Assembly: GCA_003010405.1 (NCBI GenBank)
Contig: PJLO01000006.1
Span: 287,034-351,033, forward strand
DNA: 64,000 nt
Source: Acidobacteriota bacterium
Lineage (GTDB): Bacteria; Acidobacteriota; Terriglobia; Terriglobales; Acidobacteriaceae
Direction of reading: 5' to 3'
Positions 1 to 9,680 of the stretch are shown here, piece after piece; position 1 is the first letter of the stretch, and each line of letters opens with the position of its first letter. The notes beneath the pieces are model-generated. The model did no database searches and was not told the origin of the DNA. It saw only the letters and a list, made by a program, of their open reading frames with translations. The translations under genes and the position numbers were made by a program.

Positions 1-2722
1 TCGCGGAGAGATCCTTGGTGACACCGACAATTACGGCAACCTTGTCTTCCGTCACAGAGCCAACAATAACCACCCCTGAACCGATCTTGTTGCGGAAGTT
101 ATCGACAAGGGTGCGGAGCTGAGGACGATCAAGGTTGTCGGCACGATGGGCCAGAACCTTGATGCCTTTCACTTCCTTCACATTTTCGTCAGCGCTGGCT
201 ACCGCAGAAGCCGCGGATTTCATACGAACCTGGTCGAGTTCCTTGCGCAGCTTCTTCAGTTCTTCCTCGCGGCGGTCAAGCTCATGCTTGAGCGCTTCAG
301 CTGGGCTCAGGTCGCTGCGTCCGACGATTGTAGAAACCAGGCCTTCGAGCTCGTGATCCTGCCGGAAGTGGCGCAGCGACTGTTCTCCGGCAACGGCTTC
401 GATGCGGCGCACACCGCTGGAAACACTTCCTTCCTTCAAGATTTTGATAAGACCGATTTCGCCCGTGGCAGAGACGTGAGTGCCTCCGCAGAGTTCGGTT
501 GAGAAGTCGGAAATTTTAAGGATTCGGACCTTTTCACCGTATTTTTCGCCGAAGAGCGCCATGGCGTGGTACTCGTTTACGGCAACATCTATGGGAACGT
601 CTTCCAGGTTGTCGACCCGCTCGTTGAGCAAGACTTCGCGGTTTGCAATATCCTCGATTTCCTGCAACTCCTCGTCCGAGACAGAGGAGAAGTGCGAGAA
701 GTCGAAACGCAGATAGTTTGGCGAGACCAGCGAGCCGGCCTGCTTGACGTGGGTTCCCAGGACCTGGCGCAGCGCGGCGTGCAGCAGATGTGTCGCCGTG
801 TGATGGCGGCGAGTGGCGTTGCGCAGCTCAGCATCCACCTGTGCATCAACCACAGCCCCCACTTTAATCTCACGCTTTGCGACTATGTCTAAAACTCGCA
901 CACCCTGTACGGGAGCTCGGCAACCCGTAACTTCCGCGATTACTGACTGATTTTCAGGATCAGTGATTAGCCCAGTGTCTCCGACTTGACCGCCTGACTC
1001 CGGATAGAAGGGCGAGATGTCCAGCACCATCTTTCCGCGCTGTCCACTTAAGAACGAACCTGTCAGCGCGTCAGCAAGGCCCTGTTCCGAAAGCAGCGCT
1101 ATCACTCTTGCGGCCTTTACGCTTAAGGTGGAGTATCCGACAAATTTCAACTCAATAGGGTCGGGATGTTTAGCATCTGCCTGTACTCGTGCGTTGACGA
1201 CGTACGGATTTCGACCAGACTGGAGGAGCGTATAGGCTGGCGAGGCGGTCTTCTGCGAGCCACCCTTCCAACTGGCACGAGCTGTGGCCTTTTGTTCATC
1301 CATGGCTTGATCAAAACCGGTTTGATCGAAAGCTATACCTCGGTCACGAGCCGCGTCGATCATGAAGTCAACTGGGAGCCCAAAAGTGTCATAAAGCTTG
1401 AACGCCTCTTCTCCGGAGAGTTCTTTCCCCCGGTGTCGAATATCCAAGCATTCCTCAAACGTGCTACTCTCCCCGACGCTCTTGAGGACCTGTTTCAGGT
1501 CCTGATCTGGAGTACCTTCAAGCCATCTTTCTGCTTCATCGAGGAGAGATTCAAGTCGTTTGAGCCCAATCGCAATTGTCTTCGCGAACCGGGTCTCCTC
1601 GCTTTCAATGACTTTGGCGACTCGCGCTGCGGATTCGCGCAGTTCGGGATAGGCTTCGTCCATTTCCTTCACGACGGCTTCCACCATCTTGTGAAGGAAG
1701 GGCTGGGTCTGGCCCAGCAGGCGTCCGTGGCGAATTGCGCGGCGGATGATCTTGCGCAGTACGTAGCCGCGGCCTTCATTCGCCGGAATGATGCCGTCGC
1801 TGATAAGAAATGTAGCGGCGCGGCTGTGGTCGGCGATGACACGCAGCGAAGCGGCGCTGTGCGCATGAGTTTTTCCCGGTTTGCTTTTGTCCGCGCCCGT
1901 TAATTCCGCAGCGCGCTGGATGAGCGGAACGAAAAGATCGGTATCGTAGTTGCTGACCACGCCCTGTATTACGGCCGTGACGCGTTCGAGTCCGGCCCCG
2001 GTGTCAATGGAAGGCTTGGGCAGCGGCTTCAGGACGCCTTCTGCATTGCGGTCGAACTGCATGAAGACAAGATTCCAGATTTCGACGTAACGTCCGCATT
2101 CGCAGGGAAATTTGCACTCCCCGGCGGCGCACTCGGGTAGCTTCTTGTCGCTGGATTCGATGCCCATGTCGTAATGGATCTCCGAGCAGGGGCCGCAGGG
2201 GCCGGTTTCGCCCATCTGCCAGAAGTTTTCCTTCATGCCGAGCTCGAAGATGCGTTCCGGCTTCACGCCTGCCTTGAGCCAGAGATCGTAGGCCTCGCTG
2301 TCTCTCTCAACGCCGTTCTCGCCCCGGAAGATGGTGACGTAGAGCTTCTCGGTGGACATGTTGAACCACTTTGGGGAGGTAACCAGCTCCCAGGCGTAGG
2401 CAATGGCGTCCTGCTTGAAATAATCGCCAAAGCTGAAATTCCCGAGCATCTCAAAAAACGTGTGGTGGCGATTTGTGAAGCCGACATTTTCGAGGTCGTT
2501 GTGCTTTCCGCCAGCTCGAACACACTTCTGCGAGGTAGTGGCGCGCGAATAATCACGCTTTTCCGCTCCCAGGAAGACATCCTTGAACTGGTTCATGCCC
2601 GCGTTGGTGAACAGCAGGGTAGGGTCATTGGCGGGGACAAGCGAGGAGCTGTGCACCTGGCGGTGCCCCTTCTGGACAAAGTAGTCCAGGAACATGCGTC
2701 GAACGTCATTTCCGGTAGGCAT
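1..2722 (-). CDS. alaS: Alanine--tRNA ligase (3' end beyond window)
   Basis: Cytoplasmic enzyme that charges tRNA-Ala and hydrolyses mischarged Ser/Gly-tRNA-Ala. The reverse-strand frame is open from the ATG at 2722 to base 1, about 907 codons, without a stop; I checked the frame at both the editing-domain motif (near 781) and near base 148. Visible in order: the class II catalytic domain starting at the first residues (conserved NAGMNQFKD and [15 protein letters not shown] blocks), a Cys cluster in the central part, the editing domain with HTATHLLH and the CGGTH metal-binding motif, then the start of the C-terminal DHHA1 domain. The last part, including the usual Gly-rich C-terminal stretch, lies outside the window. 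No partner gene is close: the next upstream gene is transcribed divergently. Confidence 0.97.
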   Translation of the reverse strand, partial: MPTGNDVRRMFLDYFVQKGHRQVHSSSLVPANDPTLLFTNAGMNQFKDVFLGAEKRDYSRATTSQKCVRAGGKHNDLENVGFTNRHHTFFEMLGNFSFGDYFKQDAIAYAWELVTSPKWFNMSTEKLYVTIFRGENGVERDSEAYDLWLKAGVKPERIFELGMKENFWQMGETGPCGPCSEIHYDMGIESSDKKLPECAAGECKFPCECGRYVEIWNLVFMQFDRNAEGVLKPLPKPSIDTGAGLERVTAVIQGVVSNYDTDLFVPLIQRAAELTGADKSKPGKTHAHSAASLRVIADHSRAATFLISDGIIPANEGRGYVLRKIIRRAIRHGRLLGQTQPFLHKMVEAVVKEMDEAYPELRESAARVAKVIESEETRFAKTIAIGLKRLESLLDEAERWLEGTPDQDLKQVLKSVGESSTFEECLDIRHRGKELSGEEAFKLYDTFGLPVDFMIDAARDRGIAFDQTGFDQAMDEQKATARASWKGGSQKTASPAYTLLQSGRNPYVVNARVQADAKHPDPIELKFVGYSTLSVKAARVIALLSEQGLADALTGSFLSGQRGKMVLDISPFYPESGGQVGDTGLITDPENQSVIAEVTGCRAPVQGVRVLDIVAKREIKVGAVVDAQVDAELRNATRRHHTATHLLHAALRQVLGTHVKQAGSLVSPNYLRFDFSHFSSVSDEELQEIEDIANREVLLNERVDNLEDVPIDVAVNEYHAMALFGEKYGEKVRILKISDFSTELCGGTHVSATGEIGLIKILKEGSVSSGVRRIEAVAGEQSLRHFRQDHELEGLVSTIVGRSDLSPAEALKHELDRREEELKKLRKELDQVRMKSAASAVASADENVKEVKGIKVLAHRADNLDRPQLRTLVDNFRNKIGSGVVIVGSVTEDKVAVIVGVTKDLSA

Positions 2723-2965
2723 ATAAAATCACTTTCGATGAATCCCAGGACGACCAGAAAGCCGCGAGAGATGCGCGGCGGCAGAGGCCCAGAGGGAGAC
2801 GAAAGATGATTTTAACATCTCCGCAATCACCATTTGAGCGGGCGTTCAAATGGAAAACGGTCCCATTCGTAGTCTTGCTCCTCTCAAAAGCCGTGGACGC
2901 CTCGAAGAAATCCCGCGGAGTGGACAGGGCGTGCAACCAGAGTAGTACTGCTGTACCCTTGGTGA

Positions 2966-3361
2966 ATGCGTAATCTATTCTCGTTAACGCTTCTGCTGTT
3001 CAGTTTCACGGTCTTTTTCCCTCAATCGGGTAGCGCACAGGGCCGCGCAGCTGCCATCCCCCCGACGGAAATATCTGCAGACCTGGGAACTTGCTCGGCG
3101 TTGATCACCGTGACCGGAGCGGACTCAAAGCCGCTTTTCAACGCAAAGGTCAGCACGCGCATTCACTACGGCATGATGGGCGTCAAGAAGTTAGACTTGG
3201 AAACCTTCACAAGCGCTGGTGGACAAGTGAAGATCGCCAAACTCCCCGCGTCTCCTAAGAAGCCGATTTTCATATACATCAGCAAAGACGATAAGATGGA
3301 AACAGTGGAATTCGAGCCGGCTGTACATTGCAATGCTACGTTCCAGGTTCAGTTGAAATAG
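2966..3361 (+). CDS. Small exported protein of unknown function
   Basis: A 131-residue protein that starts with a clear Sec signal peptide (basic MRN, a hydrophobic run of about 15 residues, then a Ser/Gly-rich cleavage region ending near SAQG). The mature part is about 105 residues, beta-strand-like, with two cysteines (C44 in GTCSAL and one near the C-terminus in VHCNATF) that could form a disulphide. The pattern of a short beta domain with 'GADSKPLFNAKVS' resembles carboxypeptidase-regulatory-like or transthyretin-like folds, but I do not recognise the family with certainty. It is divergent from alaS, separated by 243 bases. The start ATG at 2966 is the only one that includes the complete signal peptide. 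Confidence 0.7.
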   Translation: MRNLFSLTLLLFSFTVFFPQSGSAQGRAAAIPPTEISADLGTCSALITVTGADSKPLFNAKVSTRIHYGMMGVKKLDLETFTSAGGQVKIAKLPASPKKPIFIYISKDDKMETVEFEPAVHCNATFQVQLK

Positions 3362-3521
3362 CCGTGGTTCAGTTCAAAAGCAAGACCGCTACTGCGTTAC
3401 GCTTTCCTTTTTGGAGCAAACCGGACGACAAGTTCGGACTTTGATAAAGCCGTTAAGTCACAAAAGGTAAGTTCGATGGATAGAAAAAAAACTCGTGAAA
3501 TATGTGGGTTTACATTCGCTA

Positions 3522-3537
3522 GAGCGTGTTTCAAAAA
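3522..3537 (+). repeat. Left terminal inverted repeat of the IS5-group element
   Basis: Sixteen bases that are the exact reverse complement of 4400-4415. Preceded by the TA of the target duplication. Confidence 0.9.
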
Positions 3538-3597
3538 TAGGTAAGGCCTCAAGTCAGGTACTTACGTCTGAGGCAGCTTAGCTGGTGAGCTTCTGTC

Positions 3598-4406
3598 ATG
3601 AAGAATCGGCAGAAGCTGATGACGGATGCGCAATGGGAACTGATCGAGCCGTTGCTCCCTAGGCCGAAGATGCGCCGGGACAGGCGTGGCCGGCCGCCGG
3701 CCCCCAACCGGGCCTGTTTCGAGGGCATTCTCTGGATTCTGCAAACTGGCGCGGCGTGGCGATTCCTGCCCGACGAGTTTCCCTCTCCCTCGACTTGCTG
3801 GCGGCGGCTGAAACAGTGGGAAGACGAAGGCGTCTGGCTTGATGCCTGGCGTGCCCTGCTGGGGACGCTGGACGCCGAAGGCCTGCTGCGATGGGACGAG
3901 ACGTTCATGGACGGAAGCTTCGCCCCGGCGAAAAAGGGGGCGAAGCCGTCGGCAAAACCAAGCGTGGCAAGGGAACGAAGTGGATGGTACTGGCCGACGG
4001 TGAAGGTCTTCCGCTGGGAGTTCGGCTGGAAAGTGCCTCTCCGAGTGAAGTTACGCTTGCGGAAGCCACGCTCGCCGAAGTCCGCGTCCCGCAACCGAAA
4101 GGCCGCCCGAGGCAAAAGCCCAAACGCATAATCGCCGACCGGGGCTACGACTCCGACCCGCTGCGGGAGCGGCTGAAGAAGCGGGGCATCGAGCTGATCG
4201 CTCCGTATCGGAAGAACAACAAAGAGCGGCGCTACGAGGACGGTCGCAAGCTGCGGCGCTACTTGCGCCGCTGGATCGTGGAACGCACCAATGCCTGGCT
4301 CGGTCAGTTTCGTCGCTTGCTGGTTCGTCACGAGCATCTGCTTTCCACCTATCGGGCCTTCTTCTACATTGCTTGCTTCTGGATCATCCTGCGGAGGTGT
4401 TTTTGA
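3598..4406 (+). CDS. IS5-family DDE transposase made by -1 frameshifting
   Basis: Transposase of the surrounding IS. The first frame (3598-4131) carries the N-terminal DUF4096-like domain (LMTDAQWELIEPLLP) and the first catalytic Asp (DETFMDGSF). The second frame (3891-4406) carries the rest: the second Asp in IADRGYDSD and the Glu in WIVERTNAWL. The frames meet at A-AAG-GGG (3933-3939), a canonical slippery heptamer in phase with the first frame; a -1 slip there gives a product of about 269 residues, the usual size for the group. Without the slip a 177-residue truncated protein results, which in related elements limits transposition. Confidence 0.88.
3933..3939 (+). promoter_or_regulatory. 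Ribosomal slippery site, -1 frame
   Basis: A AAG GGG in the zero frame of the transposase, inside a run of five A and five G (3931-3940). Both tRNAs could re-pair after a -1 slip, moving ribosomes to the frame containing the remaining catalytic residues. Confidence 0.75.
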
Positions 4407-4415
4407 AACACGCTC
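4400..4415 (-). repeat. Right terminal inverted repeat of the IS5-group element
   Basis: Exact reverse complement of 3522-3537; followed directly by the second TA. It overlaps the last codons of the transposase. Confidence 0.9.
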
Positions 4416-5020
4416 TAATCAACAATCGGATGAGAATGTGTGGTATGACCGTGCCTTTGCCTTTCATGAAGGAGCAAGGATTTTAGGTCACCATAAAGGG
4501 GATATACGGGTTTTTCTCTTTAATGCGGCTTTTTCCATTGAGTTGTTGCTTAAGGCTATAAATGCTGCAAATGGAAAGGCTACTCAACTCAGCCACAATT
4601 TGCTTGATCTTGCGAAAGATGCTGAGATCCCATTTTCCGATAATCAAAATGCAACTTTAGAACTTCTGAACGAAATCCTGATATGGAAAGGGCGCTATCC
4701 AACCCCAACCAAGCCAGGAAGATGGGATAATTTTTATGATAATGTCCTGGAAAAACACATAATCAGGCAAAGAAACGGAAAAGTCGGAATAACGCGAACA
4801 AATCCGACAACTGTCCCTACGATTGAAAATTTTGAAGTGCTTTGGGACATAGCGAATCAAAAATGGAGTGAGATTCAGACAGACAAGTACAAGATTGAAT
4901 AAATGACTGGATGGTTTTCTTTCCTGTCTTTGCCTCTTGCAATTCGGCGCTGCGTGAAGGATTCCAGCTTGCCACGAATGGACGTGGCTCTCACCTGCGG
5001 CTCGATCCGAAATTGTGGCT

Positions 5021-5593
5021 TCACTCCTCGTTGTCAGCATAAGGCGCTTGTTCGGCCATTTCGCGCTCTTGCTCAAGGGCGGAAAGAGTCTCCTCCTCAA
5101 CACTCCAATTTCGTAGCAGATTGACGATGACGCGGGTGGAGAAACCGGCGCGTGCCATCATTCGAAAGATGCGCGCTGCCTCCTTTTGATCTTTGGGGTG
5201 CTTCAGGCGCTTCCGTTCGGCAAACCCGCGTGCGAGTTCTCGTTCATCGACCTCGTTGTAAATTTCACCGACAGCTTTGTTGATCACATCCGGATGTACG
5301 CCTTTGGTTTTCAAGTCCTGTACAACGCGCATCCGCCCAAACTTCTCTCGGTCGCGCCGATAGGTCGAGTACGAGGAGGCGTAGTTGGTGTCGTTGAGAT
5401 AGCGCTGCTCTTTCAATCGTGCTGTAACGGCTTCAACAAGGGCGTCGCAGTCCGTTTGATGTCCAGCGCGAGTGCGCATTAAGCGCTTTAGCTCGGCAAC
5501 TGTCCGCATCCTGCGTCCGAGGGCGCCGACTGCGTACTCGTACAAGGAATCTTCCGTGTAGGTCTTCTTTAATGTGCTTTTCTTCCATGCCAT
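5021..5593 (-). CDS. recX: Regulatory protein RecX
   Basis: 190-residue cytoplasmic modulator of RecA filaments. The translation shows the three-helix RecX repeats: LYEYAVGALGRRMRTVAEL near the N-terminus, then RYLNDTNYA, and FGRMRVVQDLKTKGV followed by a third repeat with AGFSTRVIVNLL. Length and arrangement are typical. recA is not adjacent here. The stop is 118 bases from the end of the interrupted HEPN-like gene, to which it is convergent. The start ATG at 5593 overlaps an out-of-frame ATG and is preceded only by a weak ribosome-binding site. Confidence 0.93.
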   Translation of the reverse strand: MAWKKSTLKKTYTEDSLYEYAVGALGRRMRTVAELKRLMRTRAGHQTDCDALVEAVTARLKEQRYLNDTNYASSYSTYRRDREKFGRMRVVQDLKTKGVHPDVINKAVGEIYNEVDERELARGFAERKRLKHPKDQKEAARIFRMMARAGFSTRVIVNLLRNWSVEEETLSALEQEREMAEQAPYADNEE

Positions 5594-5655
5594 TGCCTGA
5601 ACAGTTTCAGGCGGATAAAAGATTTAAGCAAGTTTAAGCGTTACGCCATTTGCAA

Positions 5656-5706
5656 ACAAAAAGCCAGCGCAGGTTGCAGAGCAGCGACACAGCAACTTGC
5701 ACTGGC
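5656..5706 (-). terminator. Intrinsic terminator after pilT
   Basis: On the minus strand a stem of 15 pairs (arms 5692-5706 and 5663-5677, including two G-U pairs) is followed by TTTTTGTTT. It begins 10 bases after the pilT stop and separates pilT from recX. Confidence 0.75.
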
Positions 5707-5716
5707 AAGGTCGACC

Positions 5717-6838
5717 TCAGAAACGGCCGGCGGTCTGTGAGAGTTGTTCGCGGGTGGATTCTGCCGTGTCTGAAATTCCCTGGACGCGGAGTTTGAAATC
5801 ATCCGGGTTGCTGGCGTTCTCAAGGGCGGTCTCGTAGGAGATGAGCCCTCTCTGGAGCAGATCGTAGAGCGACTGGTCGAAGGTCTGCATTCCGTACTGC
5901 GAGGTTCCCTGATGGAGCGCCTCCCTGATGTTGCGGGTCTTCTCCGGCGTGATGATGCACTCGCGTATGTAAGCAGTGGAGACGAGCACCTCGACGGCAG
6001 GTACACGGCCTTCGCCGTCGCAACGCTTGACCAGACGCTGGCTAATAATGGCGCGCAAGGTTGCGGCAAGTTGAATTCGAATCTGCTTCTGCTCTGGAGG
6101 CGGGAAGACGGCGATAATGCGGTTCACTGTCTCCACGGCATCGAGCGTGTGCAGCGTGCTAAAAACCATGTGTCCGGTTTCAGCGGCATGGAGTGCGGTG
6201 GAGATCGTTTCCAGGTCTCGCATTTCGCCGACGAGAATCACATCGGGATCCTGACGAAGACTGGCGCGTAGCGCGCTGCCAAATGACGGCGTGTCGACTT
6301 CCACTTCGCGTTGATTCACAAACCCTTTTTTGTCGCGATGGAGAAATTCGATCGGGTCTTCGATGGTGATGATGTGCTCGGGACGGGAGGAGTTGATGCG
6401 GTCGATCATTGCGGCGAGCGTTGTAGACTTGCCCGAACCCGTCACGCCGGTAACAAGGACCAGTCCGCGCGCTTCTTCACAGATGCGCTCCGTAACCGTG
6501 GGCAGGTAGAGTTCTTCAAGAGCACGAATCTTGGTCGGGATGACGCGAAGAACGATGCCGACGTTGCCCCGCTGCTGAAAGACGTTGACGCGAAACCGGC
6601 CAAGCCCCGCGGCGCCGTAAGCAAGATCGATTTCGGCGTACTCCTTGAATTTTTGTTTTTGACGATTGGACATCATGCTGAAAGCCATATTCAGCATGTC
6701 CTCGCCTGTGATTCGAGGTTGGTCGGTCAGAGGGACAAGCTCTCCGTCCGCGCGCAGGTGGGGATAGTTGCCGACCTTGAGATGAAGGTCGCTTGCTTTG
6801 CGCTCCACAGCTATGCGCAACAGGGCATCAATGGTCAT
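5717..6838 (-). CDS. pilT: Type IV pilus retraction ATPase PilT
   Basis: Cytoplasmic hexameric motor that depolymerises type IV pili and drives twitching. The 373-residue translation has the N-terminal PAS-like domain (about 1-100), Walker A GVTGSGKST at 131-139, the Asp box (EDPIEF), Walker B in DPDVILVGEMRD, and the His box (STLHTLDAVETVNR). The overall match to PilT rather than PilB or PilU is good, since it lacks the PilB N-terminal domains. No other pilus gene is next to it. The start MTIDALL at 6838 aligns with the family's usual first residues. Confidence 0.95.
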   Translation of the reverse strand: MTIDALLRIAVERKASDLHLKVGNYPHLRADGELVPLTDQPRITGEDMLNMAFSMMSNRQKQKFKEYAEIDLAYGAAGLGRFRVNVFQQRGNVGIVLRVIPTKIRALEELYLPTVTERICEEARGLVLVTGVTGSGKSTTLAAMIDRINSSRPEHIITIEDPIEFLHRDKKGFVNQREVEVDTPSFGSALRASLRQDPDVILVGEMRDLETISTALHAAETGHMVFSTLHTLDAVETVNRIIAVFPPPEQKQIRIQLAATLRAIISQRLVKRCDGEGRVPAVEVLVSTAYIRECIITPEKTRNIREALHQGTSQYGMQTFDQSLYDLLQRGLISYETALENASNPDDFKLRVQGISDTAESTREQLSQTAGRF

Positions 6839-7325
6839 TGGCTCTATCTCGTCATCAACAAAAGTACCCCGAAACTACCACGTTGACGCAGAGGGTGCAA
6901 TGAACGATCGATATTGTCCGTCTGAAGGCTTGTAAAATCAGGCAGTTATGGCAATTTGAGCGTGCACGATGTTCGAATTCGTTTGAGAGGAAGAGTAAAA
7001 GCTGATGCCGATGCATATTCAGCCAGGCAAGCCGTTCGGTGGATAGGCCGCTGTGCCGGGCGACCGCCTTGCGGGATCTTGCCTGAAGCCGATCAGTGAT
7101 CGGGCTTCAGGCAAGATCGGTGATCGGCTTCACAGGAAACGCACTCGATGGCTTCCCCTTATTCCGACTCAAGGCCGCTTCGTCAAGTCCCGCTGCAAGC
7201 CGAATCGCTCTAGCATCCTGCAACTCCCTCGAAATAAGTCTGCTGGTTGTTGGTGCGCGTTGCAGGTAGCGCCGCTGTAGTATTTTCTTTTGTGTTCGGG
7301 GCTATTGATAATCCTTTAATAAGCA
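6839..7325. other. Intergenic region with a large hairpin
   Basis: 487 bases between the divergent-side of pilT and the end of the TonB receptor. No convincing coding region. It contains the perfect inverted repeat at 7075-7118 listed separately, plus a third partial copy of the arm (GATCGGCTTCA, about 7123-7133). It also presumably contains the pilT promoter, which I cannot locate with confidence. Confidence 0.5.
7075..7118. repeat. 16-bp perfect inverted repeat
   Basis: GATCTTGCCTGAAGCC at 7075-7090 and its exact complement at 7103-7118 around a 12-base spacer that itself holds GATC-AGT-GATC, so the stem can extend to about 20 pairs with one bulge. There is no T-run on either side, which argues against an intrinsic terminator. 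It may be a member of a dispersed palindromic repeat family. Confidence 0.6.
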
Positions 7326-9557
7326 CTATTGGAATCGAATTGTGTAACTGAAGCGAACACCACGCCCAATTTCTGGCGCAAGATTCTTAATAAACGATAG
7401 GTGGTTTCGATAGAGACGGTTGCCAAGGTTGAAGCTGGACACCGTAAACACCTGAACATTGTGTTCACGTGCCACTGTATAGGAAGCATCAAGGTTCACG
7501 ACGGTATATCCGGCGGTTCTTGTTTCAGTCGTGAATATGTCATTTTGCGAGTGGGCAGCAATAACTTCCGGGCGGACGCTAAGGCCCTTGTACCGGAAAT
7601 CGAGCCCCACCCTGGCTCGAAGCGGCGGAATGCGGGGCAATGGCGTTCCTGAAGCTACAACCGCTCCCGTCTTCAGTGTGGTTATGGCCTCCGTAAGACT
7701 TGCATTCACCACGTCCATTCCCGTAAGCAGCCATACATTGTTGTGCAGCGCGACGTGTAAATTGGCCTCTGCACCCAAGTACCGGCTGCCTCCTTGCAAG
7801 TATTCGGCTTCGAACAGGCCATCTGTAATGTTTCCATTGGGCGCAAGGAAAACAAAATCACGCAAGTTGTAGTAGAAGAAATTGACATCGCCGTGCCACC
7901 GTTCCGACTGGTGGCGCAGAGACACATCGATACCATCGCCCATTTCCTGCTTAAGGTTTGGGTTGCCGATCTCAAAAGCTAAATTGCCGGGGTGCGGACC
8001 GTTGTTATAGAGCTCTTCCAGTGCCGGTGCCCGGAACGAATGGGTATAGTTGGTCACAAATAGGCCACCCTTCCATAGCGGCACGCGAACCCCGAACGAA
8101 CCAGAGAACCCAGTGAACGATCTTTCTGGAAGTATTGAAGCCTTGTGGTCTGGCGAGAATCCAGTGTGTTCGAATCGGCCACCGAACTGCAGCCCTATCT
8201 TTTTGATATCGAATGTTTCAAGATCAAACAACGCGAAAGAGTTGGCTATGACAGGAGGGGCGAGGGCCTCATCTCCTATCGTCTCGTAATCGCGGTGCAT
8301 GCCAGAAATACCGAACTTTCCCGAAAGCCTTCCAACTTTCTTGTGATCGAGGGTGAATCGATAGTTGTATTGGTCGTTCTTGAAATAAGTGCCAAGTTCG
8401 TCTCCGTCATACTCTCCATGGCGATAACGGACGAAATTGAAGATCCCGTTGATGCCTGTAATGGGTGCGTTCAGATCTCGTGCTCCGAACGTAACCTTTG
8501 CATCGTGGCGACGAAGCCGAAGGTTTACGACTTCCTCATCCGGTCCAGCCGTGCCCCCCGACTCCAGGAACGCAGCAAAAGGAATTCCATATTCCCGGTT
8601 GTCATAATCGTATCCAGCTCGCCAGAATGTCTTGACGCCTGTCCAGCCCACTGCCCCGTAGCCGTCATACGAACGTGTCCGTGAATTGACAACTGTTCCT
8701 AGCGGGGTACTGTAATCCCCGGTGCGCTGGCCTCCACCGCCTCCCCGGAAAGACCATCTTTTGGTCGAAAAGTTTAAGCCTCCGTTCCCGCCACCCTGAT
8801 CATTTGTGGTACCACCTAGTGCAGATGCGTAGCCGCTCCAGCCTTCATGCGCAGATTCGGTTGGGGATTGCCGACCTGTGATTGCATTGACGACTCCGCC
8901 AATGGCACTGCTGCCATACAAGAGCGTGGCTGGCCCACGGACGATTTCCAGCCTTTCTAAGTTCAAGACATCGATATTTTCGCCGTGATCGCCAGATTGC
9001 GATCCAAGTGATCCTGCACCCAAGCCATCGACCATCACCAGAACACGATCACCATCGAATCCACGAAGGACAGGTCGAGCACTTCCCGGACCGAAGCTGC
9101 GCTTCGCTACCCCCGGTTGATTCTCTAGCGCTTCCCCTAGCGAAGGCTGAGCCTTTTGTGTGAGCTGAATACTTTCCAGAGAAGTTACCGACTGGAAACT
9201 CTCAAAGGTAGTCTCCTCGTTGCCGGACGCGGTCACCGTAACCTGCTCATGGACAGGTGCAATTTCAAGATGGAAATCAGCGACAACCAGTGACTCCTTG
9301 ACCGTGATAGATCGCCGCTGGTCACCCAGCCCTGATGAATGAACAATGAGTTCGTAAGTGCCCCGAGGGACATCACGGAACTCGAATCTTCCTTCGCTAT
9401 CCGTGAACGTCGTGCGGTTTGCAGGAACGAGAAGGACCGTGGCCCTATGTACTCGGTAATCCTTGCCGGTAGTAACGGCACCCGTTACGGTATTTTGCGC
9501 AAACGCTAACAATGGTGCCCAAATCATGAGCCCCAAAAGAAAAGCTCTTATCTTCAT
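7326..9557 (-). CDS. TonB-dependent outer-membrane receptor (ZnuD-like)
   Basis: A 743-residue precursor: signal peptide MKIRAFLLGLMIWAPLLAFAQ, then a carboxypeptidase-regulatory-like beta domain (about 20-100) as is usual in Acidobacteriota receptors, a plug domain with LRGFDGDRVLVMVDG and LERLEIVRGPATLLYGSSA, and a 22-strand-type barrel ending in an aromatic residue (TIRFQ). The plug sequence SGDHGENIDVLNLERLEI resembles zinc/metal receptors of the ZnuD group; substrate assignment is an inference. I prefer the ATG at 9557 over the upstream one at 9593 because GGAG lies 8 bases ahead and the signal peptide then starts correctly. The next gene encodes a His/Cys-rich exported protein, in line with metal handling. 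Confidence 0.88.
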   Translation of the reverse strand: MKIRAFLLGLMIWAPLLAFAQNTVTGAVTTGKDYRVHRATVLLVPANRTTFTDSEGRFEFRDVPRGTYELIVHSSGLGDQRRSITVKESLVVADFHLEIAPVHEQVTVTASGNEETTFESFQSVTSLESIQLTQKAQPSLGEALENQPGVAKRSFGPGSARPVLRGFDGDRVLVMVDGLGAGSLGSQSGDHGENIDVLNLERLEIVRGPATLLYGSSAIGGVVNAITGRQSPTESAHEGWSGYASALGGTTNDQGGGNGGLNFSTKRWSFRGGGGGQRTGDYSTPLGTVVNSRTRSYDGYGAVGWTGVKTFWRAGYDYDNREYGIPFAAFLESGGTAGPDEEVVNLRLRRHDAKVTFGARDLNAPITGINGIFNFVRYRHGEYDGDELGTYFKNDQYNYRFTLDHKKVGRLSGKFGISGMHRDYETIGDEALAPPVIANSFALFDLETFDIKKIGLQFGGRFEHTGFSPDHKASILPERSFTGFSGSFGVRVPLWKGGLFVTNYTHSFRAPALEELYNNGPHPGNLAFEIGNPNLKQEMGDGIDVSLRHQSERWHGDVNFFYYNLRDFVFLAPNGNITDGLFEAEYLQGGSRYLGAEANLHVALHNNVWLLTGMDVVNASLTEAITTLKTGAVVASGTPLPRIPPLRARVGLDFRYKGLSVRPEVIAAHSQNDIFTTETRTAGYTVVNLDASYTVAREHNVQVFTVSSFNLGNRLYRNHLSFIKNLAPEIGRGVRFSYTIRFQ

Positions 9558-9680
9558 CTTTCGATCTCCAGCGCACACACGAATACTTCGCAACGCGTGC
9601 GGTGTTGGGAATAACTGTTTTTTCAGTCCTTTGCCATCATCAGGAAGGCACAGGACTGTGGAACTGGAGAAGACGAAAGA

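Larger units (their letters stand above)
3522..4415 (+). mobile_element. IS5-group (IS427-like) insertion sequence, 894 bp
   Basis: Bounded by perfect 16-bp terminal inverted repeats (GAGCGTGTTTCAAAAA at 3522-3537 and its complement at 4400-4415) and a TA duplication at 3520-3521 and 4416-4417. It contains a single DDE transposase split over two overlapping frames. Length, two-frame layout and TA target preference fit the IS427 subgroup of the IS5 family. Because ends, duplication and transposase frames are all intact, the copy appears recent and potentially active. Confidence 0.9.
3476..4902 (+). pseudogene. HEPN-like protein gene interrupted by an IS element
   Basis: Two coding pieces flank the insertion sequence: 3476-3521 and 4418-4902. 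Removing the element and one copy of its TA duplication joins them in frame (GCT then A+AT), giving an ORF of 177 codons from ATG 3476 to the stop at 4902. The restored 176-residue protein has a helical block with FLFNAAFSIELLLKA followed by a conserved-looking SHNLLDL, which is the arrangement seen in HEPN-type proteins; the C-terminal third is unfamiliar. No canonical RX4-6H ribonuclease motif is obvious, so a toxin activity cannot be claimed. The gene is visibly more A+T-rich than its neighbours, which suggests recent transfer. Downstream of the element the reading frame may still be translated from a start inside the IS, but without the native N-terminus. Confidence 0.75.

Noticed and set aside
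1166..1903. 245-codon open frame on the plus strand inside alaS
   Set aside because: Antisense to a well-conserved alaS frame; the translation has no family features and no ribosome-binding site.
2706..2936. Minus-strand ORF of 76 codons overlapping the alaS start
   Set aside because: It overlaps the alaS start in another frame, lacks a ribosome-binding site and has a composition typical of a chance frame.
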